Below, in pieces: positions 61,801 to 64,000 of a stretch of 64,000 nt of DNA. Made by a program: the position numbers and the translations under genes. This DNA is from Hevea brasiliensis (Eukaryota > Streptophyta > Magnoliopsida > Malpighiales > Euphorbiaceae): positions 40,472,467-40,536,466 of the forward strand of contig NC_079494.1 in NCBI RefSeq assembly GCF_030052815.1, in the 5' to 3' direction. The notes below the pieces were generated by a model. The model saw nothing but the letters and a program-made list of their open reading frames with translations. It searched no databases and was not told the DNA's origin. Within the stretch, counting starts at the first letter, position 1, and each line of letters begins with the position of its first letter.

Positions 61801-62364
61801 TTCAAGCGACACTTAGTTCACTTTGTGTTGGTTTGCTGGGCAAGGCCTCTTCATGAAAAATGTTGCATTATGTCCTTAGTTTCACCTCCAATTGGCCTTA
61901 CACTAATTAACGCTACACAATTCATCTTATAGCTACCCAAACCCACTGGACTCAAAGTCCAAAATTTCCAGCATAAAGGTAATACATTCATTTCTCAATT
62001 CAATTCAACAATCCACTTCAAAACTCAATCAACTCACATAAAATGGTCAATATTTGGTCTCAACAACTTTAATTGAGCATCATATCATCAAAGCCCCAAT
62101 TCCCCTTCAAAGCCCTAACTTCACAATTACCATCTCTTACTACCATAGGCAAATCAACATATATATCAAATATTTCAAATTGTGTATGTTAATATTCATG
62201 TCTACATACAATTAAACACATCAATCTCTCCCTTTACCATGGCTGACCAAATTCCCTTTCACTCAAACATGCACTTTTTTTTTCTTTATTTTTCATGTAA
62301 TTCTAGCTTATTTCCACCTAATTGTAAGATTTAAAGGAGGAGAAAGCAAGGTTTAGGCACTAAC
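58885..62364 (-). other. Predicted leader intron in C 5' LTR
   Basis: On the minus strand the donor AAAGAG/GTTAGTGC lies at 62365/62364, about 250 bp after the TATA-like box. The acceptor TTTTTTTTAACAG lies at 58885. Length is about 3.48 kb. The matching signals in the broken 3' LTR lie at 30345 and 1600. Confidence 0.42.
59349..59366 (-). other. LTR hairpin (C 5' LTR)
   Basis: CTAAGCA, TTTT, TGCTTAG: a perfect 7-bp stem, with TGGTA after it on the plus strand. Confidence 0.6.
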
Positions 62365-62610
62365 CTCTTTAGAGCCAAGTTTGGTCTTATAAAACTTTAA
62401 GATCTTCTTCAATTCTTGGCTGCCACTAGCTTCTTCAAGGTATGGAAGTAATTTTTGGTAAAGACACTTAGGGGTTTTGTGGTAGGATTGGCTAGGAAAT
62501 TAAGTGAGTAGAAGAGAAAAATGGTGGAGCATTTCTTCCATGGAGTTCAGCCATGGCTTTTGGAAGGAAGAAGATGACCAAAATTTTGGTTTATTTGATT
62601 TCTTTTTATC

Positions 62611-62618
62611 TTTTTATA
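62611..62618 (-). promoter_or_regulatory. TATA-like box of C LTR
   Basis: The minus strand reads TATAAAAA about 600 bp into the LTR, upstream of a CT-rich leader. Element B inserted at the equivalent place in the other C LTR. Confidence 0.5.
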
Positions 62619-63218
62619 AGTGCTTGTCTTATGTTAATTGGTTAGTAAATTTTAATTACATCATTGTGACTTATGCTTGATGTCATAATTATGATTTAAA
62701 TTTCATTTGTTTTTATTTCTTTTTTCTTCTTTCTTTATCATTTTTAATTAAATTTTTGGCAATATTTATTCATATTTTAGGACATGGATCTCACTTACTT
62801 AAATGGACAAGTTAGTCAAAAATCATCTCTAAAGGTGAAATGACCGAAATGCCCTTTATTGTGCTTACTGAGCTAAAATTATTTGTACCGATTTACATAA
62901 TTTTTCTTGTATTTTCTTGGTATTTTATTGTCATTTAAATCTCAATAATCCTTCACTTAAGTCCCAATAATTATTTCACAAGGTTTTCCACTGGTCTGGG
63001 GTTGCCAATTGTCTTTACCCATCGCCATAGCTCCGGCTCCTTTAACCTATCTCCATTTTATTTCTTTTACTTTGTCTTAATTTTACTTGGTCTTTATTCT
63101 ATTAATTTATGTCTCCTAACTCTGGTTTCAAAATAGTTCTAGATATTCTGGTTGTCCGAACAGACATTGGTCACCGAAACCATAGAATGTACAGACTACC
63201 TAAAATGAGAGCGTTACA

Positions 63219-63379
63219 GTCTAATCTTTGGCTGCCGAAGTTCTTTCAGCCCAAAACAAACACTTAAACTTTTCTTGGTCAAAATAATTAAAACATTTTC
63301 ATTCTTAAATACATTTTAACACATTATATCATACATATAAAACTTACCACTATTTTTCTTATCTGTGAAACTCTAAGTT
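63219..63379 (-). repeat. Right part of X
   Basis: It resumes X after the duplicated GTCTA. It contains TTTGGCTGCCGAAG, a near-palindrome echoed in 1-1405. Too short to classify further. Confidence 0.4.
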
Positions 63380-64000
63380 TGTAACACCCCTAAGTTCGGT
63401 AGTGCGTTCTACTGTTCCGGTGACCAGTGTTGTCTGGATAGCTAGGATGCCTAGAACTACACTTCAATATGAGCGAGGAGACATAAAATAATGAAATACA
63501 ACAAAAGAAAACACAAGAAAAACAAAAGAAAAATAATAGCAAAGAAATGTAACCAAGTTAAGCGAGTCGAGAACCCTAGCGATGGGTGACCGCACCGGGA
63601 AGTCACGGCGTGGACCGTTGACTAGCCTTGGACTGCGGGGAACCCTGGAAAACATTTTTAGGACTTAAATAGACCCTTATTGAAGAATAAATATCATTAG
63701 GAAGATCAAAGAAAAATTAAATAATTAGTACAAAGAAAAGTGAGAAATCGAAAAACAGACAAAACCCGATGTTACCGAAAAATCGAGAATGCAACCCGAA
63801 CAGGGGCATTATGGTCAATCGACATCTCGAATTGTCTTTTGACCTAAATGTCCATTAAAAATAAATAATATTACACTTAGAAAATAAAATGAAAACTTAA
63901 TTTGGTGGTACCTAAAGTGAATAGCAAGAATTAAGGGTTTAATATGGAATAAGTAGGAATTTAACTTATTAAATGATTAAATTGTGTGAGTGGGCCACTA
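63380..64000 (+). repeat. Element H: start of another Gypsy LTR, cut by window end
   Basis: It begins TGTAACACCCC and continues with CTACTGTTCCGGTGACC and a block CCCTAGCGATGGGTGACC that matches the first 200 bp of A's LTR in order. The remainder lies outside the window. The candidate duplication is AAGTT (63375-63379), which cannot be verified here. Confidence 0.75.

Larger units (their letters stand above)
1406..63218 (-). mobile_element. Element C: outer Ty3/Gypsy deletion derivative that hosts the whole nest
   Basis: The sequence outside both ends is GTCCA (1401-1405) and GTCTA (63219-63223), a target-site duplication with one C/T change. The 5' LTR is 58690-63218. The 3' LTR is 1406-54096, broken by A, F(+G) and B. 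Its four pieces total about 4.54 kb against 4.53 kb for the intact LTR. The internal region is only about 1.06 kb once E is removed: a primer-binding site, the start of gag, a zinc knuckle, the last residues of the chromodomain region and a polypurine tract. Protease, RT, RNase H and integrase are absent, so C could only have moved with proteins supplied by another element. Confidence 0.88.
58690..63218 (-). repeat. Element C 5' LTR, uninterrupted (4.5 kb)
   Basis: On the plus strand it begins TGTAACATTCCC and ends GAGCGTTACA. It serves as the reference for the four-piece 3' LTR. It contains spaced GTTATGG-type units (near 61130, 61520 and 61735), a degenerate palindromic module (61738-61768), the hairpin (59349) and predicted splice sites. 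The 113-codon plus-strand frame at 60127-60468 has no domain and is not called a gene. Confidence 0.92.

Noticed and set aside
1..64000. Possible captured or flanking host genes, rRNA or tRNA genes
   Set aside because: Every stretch could be assigned to an LTR, an internal retrotransposon region or the X/H flanks. No non-transposon domain was recognised.

Overview
The window is plant nuclear DNA, almost certainly from a eudicot. It is a nest of LTR retrotransposons with no host gene that I can support. Plant origin follows from Ty3/Gypsy chromovirus polyproteins (gag, protease, RT, RNase H, integrase, chromodomain), a Ty1/Copia element, primer-binding sites matching initiator-Met tRNA (TGGTATCAGAGC), and high A+T content. 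The species cannot be fixed from this. A woody Euphorbiaceae (rubber tree or cassava type) is only a weak guess.

Layout, with letters of my own. One old Gypsy element, C (minus strand), spans 1406-63218 and is flanked by a 5-bp target-site duplication (GTCCA/GTCTA). Its right (5') LTR, 58690-63218, is whole. Its left (3') LTR is cut into four pieces (1406-2314, 22839-23394, 28145-30586, 53462-54096) that add up to the length of the whole LTR. The three insertions that cut it are: A (Gypsy, plus, 2315-22833, TSD ATTAT), which itself carries Copia element K (minus, 6688-16200, TSD GTGGG); F (solo LTR, minus, 23395-28139), which carries solo LTR G (24400-25999); and B (Gypsy, plus, 30587-53456, TSD CTTTT), which carries D (Gypsy, same family as B, minus, 36466-47527, TSD CTGCC/CTGTC). 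C's short internal region holds solo LTR E (B/D family, 54936-58470, TSD CTCCA). C sits in an older LTR-like sequence, X (1-1405 and 63219-63379). Another LTR, H, begins at 63380 and leaves the window.

Coding state: none of the elements is intact. A keeps one gag-pol frame from 5525 to 19779 once K is removed, but has five in-frame stops, a damaged protease motif and a 75-bp GT...AG insertion in integrase that looks like an intron. B keeps its frame over its first 2.2 kb but has eight stops, all of which can be explained by C-to-T or G-to-A change. D has lost its gag start and part of integrase. K has lost its protease region. C has almost no pol.

The least expected signals lie in the 3-4.5 kb Gypsy LTRs. 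Families A, B/D/E and C/F differ in sequence but share, in the same order: a U1-like splice donor after a short leader, a pyrimidine-rich acceptor near the LTR end (predicting a 2-3.5 kb leader intron inside the LTR), a short hairpin whose two arms change together between families, and a second palindromic module. These suggest an RNA-level programme carried by the LTRs. This is inference from sequence and has not been tested.
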